Of a DNA stretch of 64,000 nt, positions 6,603 to 15,615 are shown in pieces. Made by a program: the position numbers and the translations under genes. Positions within the stretch are counted from its first letter, which is position 1; each line of letters opens with the position of its first letter. The notes below the pieces were generated by a model that was not told where the DNA came from, made no database searches, and saw only the letters and a program-made list of their open reading frames with translations. The DNA comes from a halophilic archaeon (GTDB taxonomy: Archaea > Halobacteriota > Halobacteria > Halobacteriales > Haladaptataceae). Where the stretch lies: assembly GCA_003298465.1 (NCBI GenBank), contig QNGA01000006.1, positions 248,001 through 312,000 of the forward strand, in the 5' to 3' direction.

Positions 6603-8366
6603 CAGCCGGGAGTCTACAGCTACACTCTACATGTGCTGTATCGTGACAAATACATTCTATAACTCTTAACCAACTTTCGGAAATGACTGCAACTCTTGAG
6701 TCAAAACGCGATGTTTTTCGTTCTCTCACAACGGCTTCCACGTGTCAGTGGCCTATCTATGATACGACGCCGCTGTACGATCAGAGCTCGCTCGGTGCTC
6801 TCGAAGAAGATATTCGAACCGTCGCCGGGTTCTGGTTTGATCACGAAGCTCATCAATCAGTCGAACGCTTCGTTTCTGACCTTCCATTGGCGTACGTCGA
6901 TTTCGAGCTCCACGACCGCTATACTGGACCGACACACTACGAGATGGAGCAATTGGTGCGTACTTTCGTGCTCAAAGAACTCCACGGATGGGAGAACGAA
7001 AGTGCGCTCGCCGAGCAACTCGATCAGCATCCATTGCTTTGCGAGCACCTTGACTTCGAGAACGTGCCTGACCAGTCGACGCTGTGGCGAACGTGGCACC
7101 ACCGGTTTACGCATGGGCTCAGGGAGACGATCGCGACTGCAGCGAGAACTATCCTCATACAGGCGAACAGGGCTGGTGTTCCTATTCCTTGTGAGCCGCC
7201 TGAGCAGTCTCCTCGGCGGGAGCAATCCAACGAGACAGCGCTTACTCAGCAGGCGATACTCGGTCGTGCTGAAAAGATTACAGAGCAGGTGAGCGAGACC
7301 GTTCATCCAGCGTTCTCGTTGGATCGTGGCAAAGGCTGTGAGATACACCAAAATGCGTTCTGGGAGCTACAGACCCATCTCGGGCTTCGTGAGCACCTCG
7401 CAGCTAACGAAGGTACACGCAGCTTTCTCTACGAGTCCGATCGAGAGCGGACACCGCTCGGGCACAACCATCGAGCACACCTCCGAGAATTATCGGTCAG
7501 CGGAATCCGCGAAATGTATCGAGAGGCTGTCGAGCGAATCGTTGACCGACTAGGAGAGACAGAGGCATTTCATTGCGCTGAGCTGGTCGCTATCGATATT
7601 ACCGAGGAGGACCCCTTCACGAGTGACCGGCAAGGACACGAAGATGAAATCATTGGCACGAAGGAGAAGAATGACGAGTATGCCTACCAGTGGGCGACCA
7701 TACAGTTGGTCGGGAACGCGGTCCCGCTGGTGCTAGATGCGCAGCCAGTCAAAAAGGGAGACAGCCGCCGCGAAATCGTTGAAGACCTACTCGACAGTGC
7801 GCAAAACCTCGTTCACGTTGATGGGGTGCTGATGGATCGAGAGTTCGATAGCCAGCATCTGCTCGAATCCATTTCCCAACGAGGATTGACGTACGTCGTG
7901 CCGAAGCGGATGTATACCAGTGAGAAAGCTCAGGCAAAGCGGTTACTCAGCCAGGGTCAGGATTACTACACCACCAATCGGAAGCTCCATCTTGGGAAGA
8001 ACAAGTGGCACGAGACCACGTTCGTCTACAAACGTAATCCAAACTCGGATCGAACGGACTATGGCCAGTATGCCGTGTTCATGACGAACGCTCCACCAGG
8101 GGCGGTTCGTGAGTATTCGTATCGCTGGGAGATCGAGAGCGGCTACAGTTCGATCAAGCGGTTCATGGCTGCAACGACATCGAAGGACTTCGTGCTGCGG
8201 TTTTTCTACTTTGCGTTCGCGTGTCTGCTGTATTCGATCTGGCGAGCGGTCGATCTCCTTGTGCAAGTAGCGCTCACTGACGAATACGAGCATTCGCCGA
8301 TGGTGACAGCACAGAATACGCTCGCTCTATTGGAGAAGCGAACAGGCATCGGTTAGAGCCCGGCTG
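6603..8366 (+). mobile_element. Probable insertion sequence with imperfect terminal repeats
   Basis: The transposase gene is bracketed by CAGCCGGGAGTCTA at 6603-6616 and TAGAGCCCGGCTG at 8354-8366, whose reverse complement is CAGCCGGGCTCTA. That gives a 13-14 base inverted repeat with one gap and one or two mismatches. The right repeat overlaps the transposase stop codon. No clear target-site duplication was found, so the exact ends are uncertain. Confidence 0.4.
6683..8356 (+). CDS. IS4-type DDE transposase (YREK motif), second element
   Basis: A transposase of 557 residues. The triad lies in AIDITEEDPF, VLMDREFDS and YSYRWEIESGYSSIK; the last fits Y-x2-R-x3-E-x6-K exactly. The N-terminal region (ELHGWENESALAEQL, VPDQSTLWRTW) parallels the first transposase (VPDESTFSRAW), so the two are distant members of one group. 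The frame is complete, so the element may still be active if its ends are intact. Confidence 0.85.
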   Translation: MTATLESKRDVFRSLTTASTCQWPIYDTTPLYDQSSLGALEEDIRTVAGFWFDHEAHQSVERFVSDLPLAYVDFELHDRYTGPTHYEMEQLVRTFVLKELHGWENESALAEQLDQHPLLCEHLDFENVPDQSTLWRTWHHRFTHGLRETIATAARTILIQANRAGVPIPCEPPEQSPRREQSNETALTQQAILGRAEKITEQVSETVHPAFSLDRGKGCEIHQNAFWELQTHLGLREHLAANEGTRSFLYESDRERTPLGHNHRAHLRELSVSGIREMYREAVERIVDRLGETEAFHCAELVAIDITEEDPFTSDRQGHEDEIIGTKEKNDEYAYQWATIQLVGNAVPLVLDAQPVKKGDSRREIVEDLLDSAQNLVHVDGVLMDREFDSQHLLESISQRGLTYVVPKRMYTSEKAQAKRLLSQGQDYYTTNRKLHLGKNKWHETTFVYKRNPNSDRTDYGQYAVFMTNAPPGAVREYSYRWEIESGYSSIKRFMAATTSKDFVLRFFYFAFACLLYSIWRAVDLLVQVALTDEYEHSPMVTAQNTLALLEKRTGIG

Positions 8367-8933
8367 TTGGGTCGGAAGCTGCGAGATTAAGCGATAGCTC
8401 TATCCAGCGTTTCTCTCGGGCCCGATTCTAACCAGATCACAAACATAAACTAGCCGATCGAGTTTGATTTGACAGCGATCGGAAGCCCCTATTCGCCTAA
8501 ATAACGCATTCTATCCCCTCTATAGCCACTGTAGTCTCATCTTCAGCGATGCTGGATTTGATATCGCAGTATATGATTTATGGGTCGATGGATTGCCGTT
8601 TTCGGGTGTGAGAGACGATCTGGCGGGTGGTTACATTGGAAGTGGTGGTGTGTAGTCTACTGCCGATAAGCGGAAGTGGATTCGGCCGGATCACTGCCCT
8701 CGGGGAAGCTCAAAACCTTCTACCGCCAGCGAACGGTTAGTTTCGGTCGGACACCCAAGCATCCGAAGCGGTCAGAATTGCACCAGCGACTGTGGTTGGA
8801 GTAGCCTACCTTCTGAGGGCCCCGTTGTATCGCTACTCAGCCACCGATATTCCAAAACAGTTCCTAGGGTGACCACTAATTGGAGGCTATTCTCCTGCCT
8901 CGTCAGGGGCTAGAACGGGAGTCCACGCTGAAT

Positions 8934-8953
8934 CCCTCCGCTAAAGCGGTGGG
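8934..8953 (+). repeat. Hairpin resembling an IS200/IS605-type right end
   Basis: CCC-T-CCGCT-AA-AGCGG-T-GGG forms an eight-pair stem with one T-T mismatch and a two-base loop, followed by TAGCTCAAA. Subterminal hairpins of this shape mark the right ends of haloarchaeal IS200/IS605 (TnpB) elements. No intact tnpA or tnpB is present, so this would be a solo end. Confidence 0.4.
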
Positions 8954-9079
8954 TAGCTCAAATGTGCCACGTCAGTCAACAGACGTTGGTTTCGGTGAGA
9001 AACCCTTACTCAGTACGTGATAGATGAACGGCCATTCGATAGTCATCCTATTCGACAGGACGGCTGGCTAGACGTTGCT

Positions 9080-9096
9080 CAGGGGATGCTCCCCTG
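9080..9096. repeat. Perfect 7-bp hairpin
   Basis: CAGGGGA-tgc-TCCCCTG is a perfect stem with a three-base loop. It lies 127 bases beyond the stop of the minus-strand sulfatase gene (9223) and could be its terminator or further mobile-element debris. Confidence 0.3.
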
Positions 9097-9222
9097 CGAG
9101 GTGGCTTTCAGGGCTGTGTAAGCGAGCCCCGTCTCCACAACGACTCTAAAAGTCCGAAGCTTCCTAACCGCTCTCAGGAAGAAGGCTACCGATAGTTTCG
9201 TCGCTATCTCGGTAATACCTTG

Positions 9223-10659
9223 CTACCAGGCCGCATCAGGATTTACTGTTCGAAGCTTCTCGCCGTCGCTAAACCCTTCCGGACGGTCGGCCAACTGAGC
9301 GATTAGCCGCCCGTGGGGTGATTCGTAGATACTTTGGGAGTCAGCGTCGTCCGAAAGGTCGATTTCCTCGCCGGGATCGGAATGCAGATCGAAGAGCAGT
9401 TCGTCGTCGGTAACCGGATTCCAGACGTATTTGTAGCGCTCACCGACGAGATACTGTGTCGCGTTTTCCTCGTGATATATTCGGCCGTGTTCGCCGTGAT
9501 AGTAGTCTCGCCAGTCTAAATCACCACCGCTCTCGGTAACTAACGGGAGAAGGCTCCGTCCCTCGACGGTGTCGGGAATGTCGACGTCTGCAACGTCAAG
9601 GAACGTCGGTAAGAGGTCTTCGAGTCCAACGGGGTGGTCGACAACCTGACCGTGTTCGGCGGCTATCCCGTCGGGGAACTGCGCCACGAGCGGCACCCGC
9701 GCCGACCCCTCGTAGGCGTAGGTCTTCCGCCAAAGCTGGTGATCTCCGAGCATCTCTCCGTGATCACTGGTGAAGACGATCAGCGTATCGTCGAGTTCGC
9801 CTATTTGTGAGAGCTTCCGTAGCAGCCGATTGATCTGGTGGTCAATGTGGGTGATCGATCCATAGTATCCCGCTCGAGCACGATGGACTGTTGTCGGAGA
9901 GAGATCGGCCAGCCACGCCGAGGTCTCCGGATACTCCGGGATCAGGTCACCGTACATTTTCTCGGACCACTCGCCTTGATGGGGAGCCGGAAGGTCACGG
10001 TCGATATACATATCCCAGTACCGCTGAGGCGGATCGAACGGCTGGTGAGGGCGGACGTAGGAAACGCAGTGGAAGAATGGACGGGTCGGATCGCGCTGTT
10101 CGAAGAACTCTAATGCGCGGTTCGTCGTCCAGTTAGTCGGATGTTCGTGCTCGTCGAGATGCGATGGTCGGGGGTCCCAGGAGTTGCGTCCGACCCCATG
10201 GGAAATCTCGTTGTATTCGCCGTCGCTTTGTTGCTCGATCCATTTCGAGTAGTCATCGTCTTGATTGTTCAGACCGGCGTGGAGCTCCATCTGTTCGAAG
10301 CCAAAATGGTTCCGTGGCGGGAGCGAGTGAGTTTTACCCGTCAGTCGCGTCTGGTAGCCTGCGTTCCGAAGCACCTCCGGAAGCGCGTGTTCGAATTCCC
10401 AACGTTCCTGATGATAGTAGGTCGCTCCGTTAGTAGCTGGAGTCTGGCCGGTCCAGAGACACCGCCGGGCCGGAATCGACGACGGTGCGGGAGTGTACGT
10501 CCGCGAGAACAACGCACCACCGCCAGCGAGCTGGTCAATATTCGGAGTGTGAACGATGGAATAGCCATCTTCGTCGACTGGACACGATGGATCTGCGCCG
10601 ATTGCAGTTCCGCGATGCTGGTCAGTCATCACGAACAGTACATTGGGTCGGGCAACCAT
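9223..10659 (-). CDS. Sulfatase, Ser-type (alkaline phosphatase superfamily)
   Basis: A 478-residue arylsulfatase-type hydrolase. The first metal motif is VMTDQHRG, and the nucleophile motif is Ser61-Ile-Pro-Ala-Arg65, i.e. S-x-P-x-R rather than the usual C-x-P-x-R. GKTH, HIDHQINRL and FTSDHGEMLGDH follow in the expected order. Ser-type sulfatases in bacteria need a radical-SAM maturase (anSME) to make formylglycine; none is in the window. There is no signal peptide, so it probably acts in the cytoplasm on imported sulfated sugars. A TATA-like CCTATTTC lies about 29 bases before ATG 10659. A related phosphonate or phosphate monoester hydrolase is the alternative. Confidence 0.85.
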   Translation of the reverse strand: MVARPNVLFVMTDQHRGTAIGADPSCPVDEDGYSIVHTPNIDQLAGGGALFSRTYTPAPSSIPARRCLWTGQTPATNGATYYHQERWEFEHALPEVLRNAGYQTRLTGKTHSLPPRNHFGFEQMELHAGLNNQDDDYSKWIEQQSDGEYNEISHGVGRNSWDPRPSHLDEHEHPTNWTTNRALEFFEQRDPTRPFFHCVSYVRPHQPFDPPQRYWDMYIDRDLPAPHQGEWSEKMYGDLIPEYPETSAWLADLSPTTVHRARAGYYGSITHIDHQINRLLRKLSQIGELDDTLIVFTSDHGEMLGDHQLWRKTYAYEGSARVPLVAQFPDGIAAEHGQVVDHPVGLEDLLPTFLDVADVDIPDTVEGRSLLPLVTESGGDLDWRDYYHGEHGRIYHEENATQYLVGERYKYVWNPVTDDELLFDLHSDPGEEIDLSDDADSQSIYESPHGRLIAQLADRPEGFSDGEKLRTVNPDAAW

Positions 10660-11058
10660 GCGAAACTTACTGACAGCGGTGGAGAAATAGGTTGGGATTA
10701 GTTAGGTAACTACGGTTCGCGTGAAGATGCTGTATTCCCTCCCTGATGGCCCTCTGACGCTCGTTGAGGAACGGGCCAATGTGCCTGCACTACAGCTACA
10801 AAGAACAGAAACTGTTCTTGACCTCGAGCAAGTTTAGAGTACAGTTAGTTCAACCAACGCCAAGTCCACTCGGGAGTAGGTCGTCCTCGTGCCGGACGTC
10901 TTCGGTTCGGTAATCGCGCGACTGGATCGGGGTCGTAGTCGATGAACTGCTGGAGTGGTTTGCGGCGTGGACTGTCGTCGGCCGTCATCGACCTCGTTGG
11001 TTCGGTTGTGATACGGAACCCCGGCCATCTTCGTGCAGGGCGACGCGACGTGACCCCG
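10660..11058. other. Intergenic region, no clear gene
   Basis: Contains the sulfatase promoter at its left end. On the minus strand from about 10980 to 10845 a frame reads DDSPRRKPLQQFIDYDPDPVAR, broken up here as DDSPRRKPLQQ and FIDYDPDPVAR, and then becomes Arg-rich. It may be the decayed end of a gene, but nothing nameable remains. Confidence 0.35.
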
Positions 11059-12204
11059 TCAGACTCGGTCGGTCGGCCAGATGAAGAAGTCGAGTGGGAA
11101 GACAGTCTCGAAGACGGGATAGTCGGCCTTGAGTTCCGCTTCCCGGTCGGGCATTCCGAACAGGAGGCCTGCCATCGCTCCTCGCTCCCGCCGAACGTCG
11201 GGAGCCCCGTCGTACGCTTCGACTGTAATTCCATCCTGGTCGTAGACGAGTTCGACTCCCTCCGACTCCGCTTCAAGACTGAGTGTAACTCGCCCACTGG
11301 GCGTCCCTGCCCGTCGCAACCAGCGAGCCTCCATCTGGTCGGCGAAGCAGGTAAGGACCGTCCGGAGGTCGCGGACGTTCAGCTTTCGATGTTCGCTCAC
11401 CGACCACGACCGACTGTGTCGCCGAAACTCCGGGTTTCGTGGATGACGCGGTGGCACGATGGCGGTCAGCGAGTCGACGTCGTACGCCGAGAAGAGGTGG
11501 GCTATCAGGGACTCGATACCCTGAGCTGCCCCGCCGAACTCGGTGATGGTACGCTCTCGGCTCTCTCGCGTGAGACTGAGATACGCGGTGTCACCGCCGC
11601 TTTCGTAGAGGAGAGTCTCCAGCCCCCGCTGTCCGAACACCGTCCGGCTCCGTTCCCGACCACGGCTCACCCGGTACGGTTCGTCTCCGTGGAGTTCTCT
11701 GAGCGTCTCGACCTGCTCGTCACCTCCCTCGTACGTCGTAATCGTTCCTGCCCCGGTGCTCCCCTCGAAGGAACGCTCGCGTATCGTGTAGCGGTGTTCC
11801 CGGCCTGCTTGCTCCCAGCCGAAGTGGGCGTATCGCTGGCGATTTCCGCCGAGATCAGCGAGCGCCACCCCTTCTTCAGCCATTCGGTCGAGCCAGAATT
11901 CGAGCAACTGCGTCATGTAGCCGTTTCCACGGTGGCGCTTGTCGGTCGTAACTCCGGACACGCCCCAGCACTCGATTTCGTTCTCCTCGCCGACGGTGAG
12001 CGTCTGAGGTATCGCCCCGACGTGACTCACGATATCGCCGTCCTTCCTGACGATAGCGTGGTTCTCGGGCGTGGCCTCGTCGTAGGCGTGTGGAAGTCTG
12101 GCGGCCATGCCGCCGCGCTCGTAGGCGAAATACCGATCCAACAACGACATCATTTCGTCGAACTCGTCCGGTCTGACGAGTCGCGGACCGTCGATACTAG
12201 TCAT
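11059..12204 (-). CDS. GNAT family N-acetyltransferase, Eis-like
   Basis: 381 residues with the Eis-like layout. The N-terminal GNAT domain has the acetyl-CoA loop RHRGNG after CWGVSGVTTDK, a second GNAT-like half follows (VDSLTAIVPPRHP), and an SCP2-like C-terminal domain comes last (GRVTLSLEAESEGVELVYDQDG). The length matches the family (about 400). ATG 12204 is preferred over the TTG three codons upstream because TTTATATAT lies about 28 bases before it. The Eis group acetylates amines, including antibiotics and polyamines; the substrate here is unknown. It is a single gene at the edge of the sugar island. Confidence 0.75.
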   Translation of the reverse strand: MTSIDGPRLVRPDEFDEMMSLLDRYFAYERGGMAARLPHAYDEATPENHAIVRKDGDIVSHVGAIPQTLTVGEENEIECWGVSGVTTDKRHRGNGYMTQLLEFWLDRMAEEGVALADLGGNRQRYAHFGWEQAGREHRYTIRERSFEGSTGAGTITTYEGGDEQVETLRELHGDEPYRVSRGRERSRTVFGQRGLETLLYESGGDTAYLSLTRESRERTITEFGGAAQGIESLIAHLFSAYDVDSLTAIVPPRHPRNPEFRRHSRSWSVSEHRKLNVRDLRTVLTCFADQMEARWLRRAGTPSGRVTLSLEAESEGVELVYDQDGITVEAYDGAPDVRRERGAMAGLLFGMPDREAELKADYPVFETVFPLDFFIWPTDRV

Positions 12205-12224
12205 TGATAACAATGATACACGGC

Positions 12225-12236
12225 AGATATATAAAT
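12225..12236 (-). promoter_or_regulatory. TATA box of the GNAT gene
   Basis: On the minus strand the sequence is ATTTATATATCT, centred about 28 bases before ATG 12204. This is the best archaeal TATA match in the window and implies a leaderless transcript. Confidence 0.6.
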
Positions 12237-12274
12237 ATGCGTGGCGCTCGAAATCGGTCTCCAGCCGTTCACCG

Positions 12275-13273
12275 TCAGTAGTCGACCGAAACCGGTTCGT
12301 CCGCCTCGGCCGACTCGTAGGCCGCCATACAAACGGCGGTCTCGCGGAAGCCGTCTTCCCCGGTAATCGTGGGGGGTCGCCCCGTGCGAACCGTCTCGAC
12401 GAAGTCGGCGAGTAGTTCCTCGTTCGGTAGTTCTCCCCAGTAGACCGAGTCGATGCCCGGGTTTTCCCCGACGTCCTGGGTTTCCCGGAGCTTGTAATCG
12501 AAGCAATCGACGGTCAGTTCCCCCGCCGTGCCGACGAGGTTCAGCGTCGCGTCGCCCCAGTAATCCCAGTTGTCCGGGCGGTCCCACGACCCGTCGAGCG
12601 TGAACGGCGTCCCGTCGTCGAGTTCCATCGAGAGAACGTTGATGTCCTCGACCTCGGGACCGTCGCGCATCGTCGCGAGTTCGGCGTGCACTTCGGTCAC
12701 CTCCCGCCCCGTAATCCAGCGGACCAGGTCGACGACGTGGACGGTGTGGTCCATCACCGCACCGCCCCCGGCGTGTTCGGAGTCGGCCGACCAGCCGTCC
12801 TCGTGACGATTCCGGAATCTCGCACGGTTGGTGCCGGTCGCCAGCGTTAGTTCACCGATAGCGTCGTTCCGGTAGGCCCTCCGCGCCGCCCGTGCTGGCT
12901 CCGAAAACGGTAGCGGCATGTTCATCCCCAGGGCCACGCCGGCGTCCTTACAGCATTCGACGAGACGCCGGGCCGTGGAGCGGCTCGTGGCGAGCGGTTT
13001 CTCACAGAGAACGTCCACGCCCGCATCGGCGGCGGCTGTCACCCACTGCTCGTGGGTGGTGTTTGTCGAGAAGACTAGCGCCCCGTCGACGGCTGCGAGT
13101 AACTCTTCGACTGCCATGTACGGGACACCGTATCGGTCGGCCGCCTCGCGACCGCGGTCGGCGTCTTCGTCCGCGACGCCGACGAACTCCACGTCCTCGC
13201 GTCGGTTCAGGAGCGCGGCGAACCCGTCGGCGTGGACGTGGGCCGTCGACAACACTCCGAGCGAGACGGTCAC
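12275..13273 (-). CDS. Gfo/Idh/MocA family oxidoreductase (AHVHA subgroup)
   Basis: An NAD(P)-dependent sugar oxidoreductase of 332 residues. The Rossmann loop is unusual: GVLSTAHVHADGF in place of GxGxxG. Then come GVADEDADRGR, the catalytic Lys in VLCEKPLA, and HTVHVVDLVRW, where the second conserved His-type motif is expected. The C-terminal beta-sheet domain follows. It is a paralogue of 58572-59564 (shared AHVHA, ADEDADRGR, DVLCEKPLA and GTNR). GTG 13273 overlaps the stop of the upstream gene by four bases (GTGA), so the pair is translationally coupled. The substrate is unknown. Confidence 0.85.
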   Translation of the reverse strand: MTVSLGVLSTAHVHADGFAALLNRREDVEFVGVADEDADRGREAADRYGVPYMAVEELLAAVDGALVFSTNTTHEQWVTAAADAGVDVLCEKPLATSRSTARRLVECCKDAGVALGMNMPLPFSEPARAARRAYRNDAIGELTLATGTNRARFRNRHEDGWSADSEHAGGGAVMDHTVHVVDLVRWITGREVTEVHAELATMRDGPEVEDINVLSMELDDGTPFTLDGSWDRPDNWDYWGDATLNLVGTAGELTVDCFDYKLRETQDVGENPGIDSVYWGELPNEELLADFVETVRTGRPPTITGEDGFRETAVCMAAYESAEADEPVSVDY

Positions 13274-14199
13274 GCGCCCACCTCCATCGGGTCGACAGGG
13301 TTACCGCGCTCGGCCGACGCTCGCGCGGCGACGCACGCCCGGAGCGTCGCAAGGGCGTCTGCGGCGTGACCCGACTCCTGCTCTCCGCCGGCAAGGCAGT
13401 CGAGGAAGTGTTCGATCTGGCAGTAGTGTTCGTCCCGGCGAAGCGGGACGGACCTGTCGTCGCGGTCCGTGCGAGAAATCGTCACCGGTGTCGCTTCCTC
13501 GCTGTCGAATTCGATCAGACCGTTGGTGCCGGCGAGTTCGAAACGACGGACCGGGCGGCGCTCTTCCGTTACGGTCTGGCGCACGTCCACATGCCCGACG
13601 ACGTCGTCCTCGAACCGGACCGTTATCAACGCTCGCGCGTCGCGGTCGCTCTCCGTCGTCCGGGCGAAGACGCGGTCGACGTCGCCGCAGACACGGCGCA
13701 GGAACTCGACGTCGCGGCCCACTAGATCGAACAGTCCGACCGCCTGCTCCTCGCCGACGTGGCGCGACGTGCGGGCGTTGCCGACTGCTCCGATGTTGCC
13801 GTTCTCGACCCGCCTCGTCGCCGCATCGTATTCGGGCGCGAACGGCGTCGCGTGGCCGCCCACGAAGACGACACCGGCCGTCGTTACCGCGTCTACGATA
13901 GCTGCTCCGTCCGCGGGCGAGTCGGCGAGAGCGCCCGGACAGAGGACGTGGAGGTCGCGGTCGGCCGCGGCAGTTACCGCTCTTCGCCGACCGGTCGACG
14001 AGCACACGTCCACGGCGTCGAGCGTCGTGTCGTCGAACATCTCTTCGGGTTCGTCGTACGTTGCCGCGTCCGCGAGGGTATCGCCATCGGGAGAGTCGCT
14101 GCCGGCGACTGCGACGACGTTCGCGCGAGGTAGTTCGGCGCAACGTTGCGCGTGTTTCTGGGCGAGGGAACCGTGGCCGATGAGACCAATTCGCACCAT
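13270..14199 (-). CDS. Gfo/Idh/MocA-like protein lacking the catalytic lysine
   Basis: 309 residues. The Rossmann loop IGHGSLAQKHAQ looks normal, but where family members have EKP this protein has VLCPGALADS, so the catalytic lysine is gone. The downstream histidine motif also differs: GLFDLVGRDVEFLRRV here against VFLDLAIHDLDYLRWV in the paralogue at 59561-60541. The rest of the fold aligns well (GDVDRVFAR, HFLDCL, and the Ala-rich end). It may be a regulatory or structural partner of the coupled enzyme at 12275-13273. ATG 14199 is preferred over GTG 14211 because a TATA-like GCTTAATC lies about 28 bases before it. Confidence 0.8.
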   Translation of the reverse strand: MVRIGLIGHGSLAQKHAQRCAELPRANVVAVAGSDSPDGDTLADAATYDEPEEMFDDTTLDAVDVCSSTGRRRAVTAAADRDLHVLCPGALADSPADGAAIVDAVTTAGVVFVGGHATPFAPEYDAATRRVENGNIGAVGNARTSRHVGEEQAVGLFDLVGRDVEFLRRVCGDVDRVFARTTESDRDARALITVRFEDDVVGHVDVRQTVTEERRPVRRFELAGTNGLIEFDSEEATPVTISRTDRDDRSVPLRRDEHYCQIEHFLDCLAGGEQESGHAADALATLRACVAARASAERGNPVDPMEVGA

Positions 14200-14302
14200 C
14201 GAGTTATTCACTTCGCTCGGCGGGATTAAGCGTTGTTATCCGCGTCCGAGTCTGGCTACCGCTCGGGATAAAGTTAATACAGAGCCGGTTCGTCGAGATG
14301 GC

Positions 14303-15532
14303 ATGGACGAACTCGCTCTTCGTGGCGGCCCAGAGGCAGCGCAAGCGCTCGACGTTCCAGATTGGCCACGGTGTCCGGACGGCGCGCGCGAGAACGTGCT
14401 GGACGTACTGGAATCCGCAAACTGGTGTCGCGTCTACGACGATGCGCCGTGGGTAGACCGCTTCGAGGAGCGGTTCGCCGACTACCACGACGCCGACCAC
14501 GCCATCGCCGTCGCCAACGGTACCGTCGCCCTGGAGGTGGCGCTCCGGATGCTCGACGTCCAGCCGGGTGACGAAGTGCTCGTACCGCCGTACACGTTCA
14601 TCGCCACGGCGAGCGCCGTCACTTCCCTCGGTGCGGTGCCGCGGTTCGTGGACGTCGACCCCGATACGTACAACGTCAACCCCGCCGCCGTCGCCGACGC
14701 GGTGACCGACCGAACGGTCGGCATGGTCGGCGTGCACGTCGCCGGCTACCCGATGGACTTCGACGCTCTCCTCCCTCTCCTCGACGACCACGACCTCTTT
14801 CTCGTCGAGGACGCAGCCCACGCACAGGGCACCGAGTGGCGCGGCGAGAAGGTCGGAACGATCGGCGACGTGGGAACCTTCTCCTTCCAGGAGTCGAAGT
14901 CGCTCTCCGGCGGCGAAGGGGGAATCGTCGTCACCGACGACGACGTCCTCGCCGAACGAGGCCAGTTGCTCCACAACATCGGTCGGCAGGACGGCAGTGT
15001 CTACCGCCACTACGAGCTAGCCTCGAACGCCCGGATGACGGAGTTCCAGGGCGCGCTGCTCTGTGCGCAACTCGACGAGCTCCCCGCGCAGAACGAGACC
15101 CGGCGAGGCAACGAGCGGGCGCTGCGCGAGGAGATCGCCGACATCGACGGCATTAGCGCGAAACCCGAGGACGACCGCATCACCGCTCGCGGCTACTGCT
15201 TGTTCGACCTATCGTACGACCCCGACGCATTCGACGGACTCCCGCGAAACCGGTTCATCGAGGCGTTGAACGCGGAGGGCGTCCCCGCCGGCACGGGGTA
15301 CTCAATACCGCTGTATCGCCAACCTGCGTTCTCCCGGGCGACCGTCGAGGCCCTCGTTCCGGCGGACGCCGACGTTCCCGCGTACCGAAGTCTTCACCTG
15401 CCGGGGGTCGAAGAGGTGTGCTCGACGACCGTCACGATGCCCCACGAGGTGTTGCTCGCGTCCGAGACCGGCGTCCGCTCCGTCGGGGACGCCGTCCGGA
15501 AGATTCGGCGTCGTGCTCCGGAACTGGGGTGA
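14303..15532 (+). CDS. DegT/DnrJ/EryC1/StrS family PLP aminotransferase
   Basis: A sugar aminotransferase of 409 residues. The fold markers are in order: ANGTVALEVAL, VPPYTFIATASAV, FVDVDPDTYNVNP, the PLP-contacting VEDAAHAQGTEW, and FSFQESKSLSGGEGG with the Schiff-base lysine. The C-terminal half (NARMTEFQGALL, ARGYCLFDLSY, LPGVEE) is typical. These enzymes transfer an amino group to keto sugars, normally in biosynthesis of surface or antibiotic sugars; some family members instead act as dehydratases. It diverges from the two Gfo/Idh genes at 12275-14199, which could make its keto-sugar substrate. ATG 14303 has AAAGTTAATAC about 28 bases upstream; an open frame upstream of it is antisense shadow. 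Confidence 0.85.
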   Translation: MDELALRGGPEAAQALDVPDWPRCPDGARENVLDVLESANWCRVYDDAPWVDRFEERFADYHDADHAIAVANGTVALEVALRMLDVQPGDEVLVPPYTFIATASAVTSLGAVPRFVDVDPDTYNVNPAAVADAVTDRTVGMVGVHVAGYPMDFDALLPLLDDHDLFLVEDAAHAQGTEWRGEKVGTIGDVGTFSFQESKSLSGGEGGIVVTDDDVLAERGQLLHNIGRQDGSVYRHYELASNARMTEFQGALLCAQLDELPAQNETRRGNERALREEIADIDGISAKPEDDRITARGYCLFDLSYDPDAFDGLPRNRFIEALNAEGVPAGTGYSIPLYRQPAFSRATVEALVPADADVPAYRSLHLPGVEEVCSTTVTMPHEVLLASETGVRSVGDAVRKIRRRAPELG

Positions 15533-15615
15533 CTGACCCGACTGTAACGGGACGCGAACAAACCGCCGCGCACGGACGAACCTTTACCTGCTCGCTGTTC
15601 GATGGTCGGAGTGTG

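Larger units (their letters stand above)
8357..9222. other. Long non-coding stretch with mobile-element debris
   Basis: About 870 bases with no supported gene on either strand. Two hairpins stand out (8934-8953 and 9080-9096, listed separately). Just before the first, a short frame reads SPASSGARTGV and ends at the TAA inside the hairpin, which would fit the last codons of a decayed TnpB, although this is weak. The region separates the insertion sequences from the sulfatase that begins the carbohydrate island. Confidence 0.45.
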
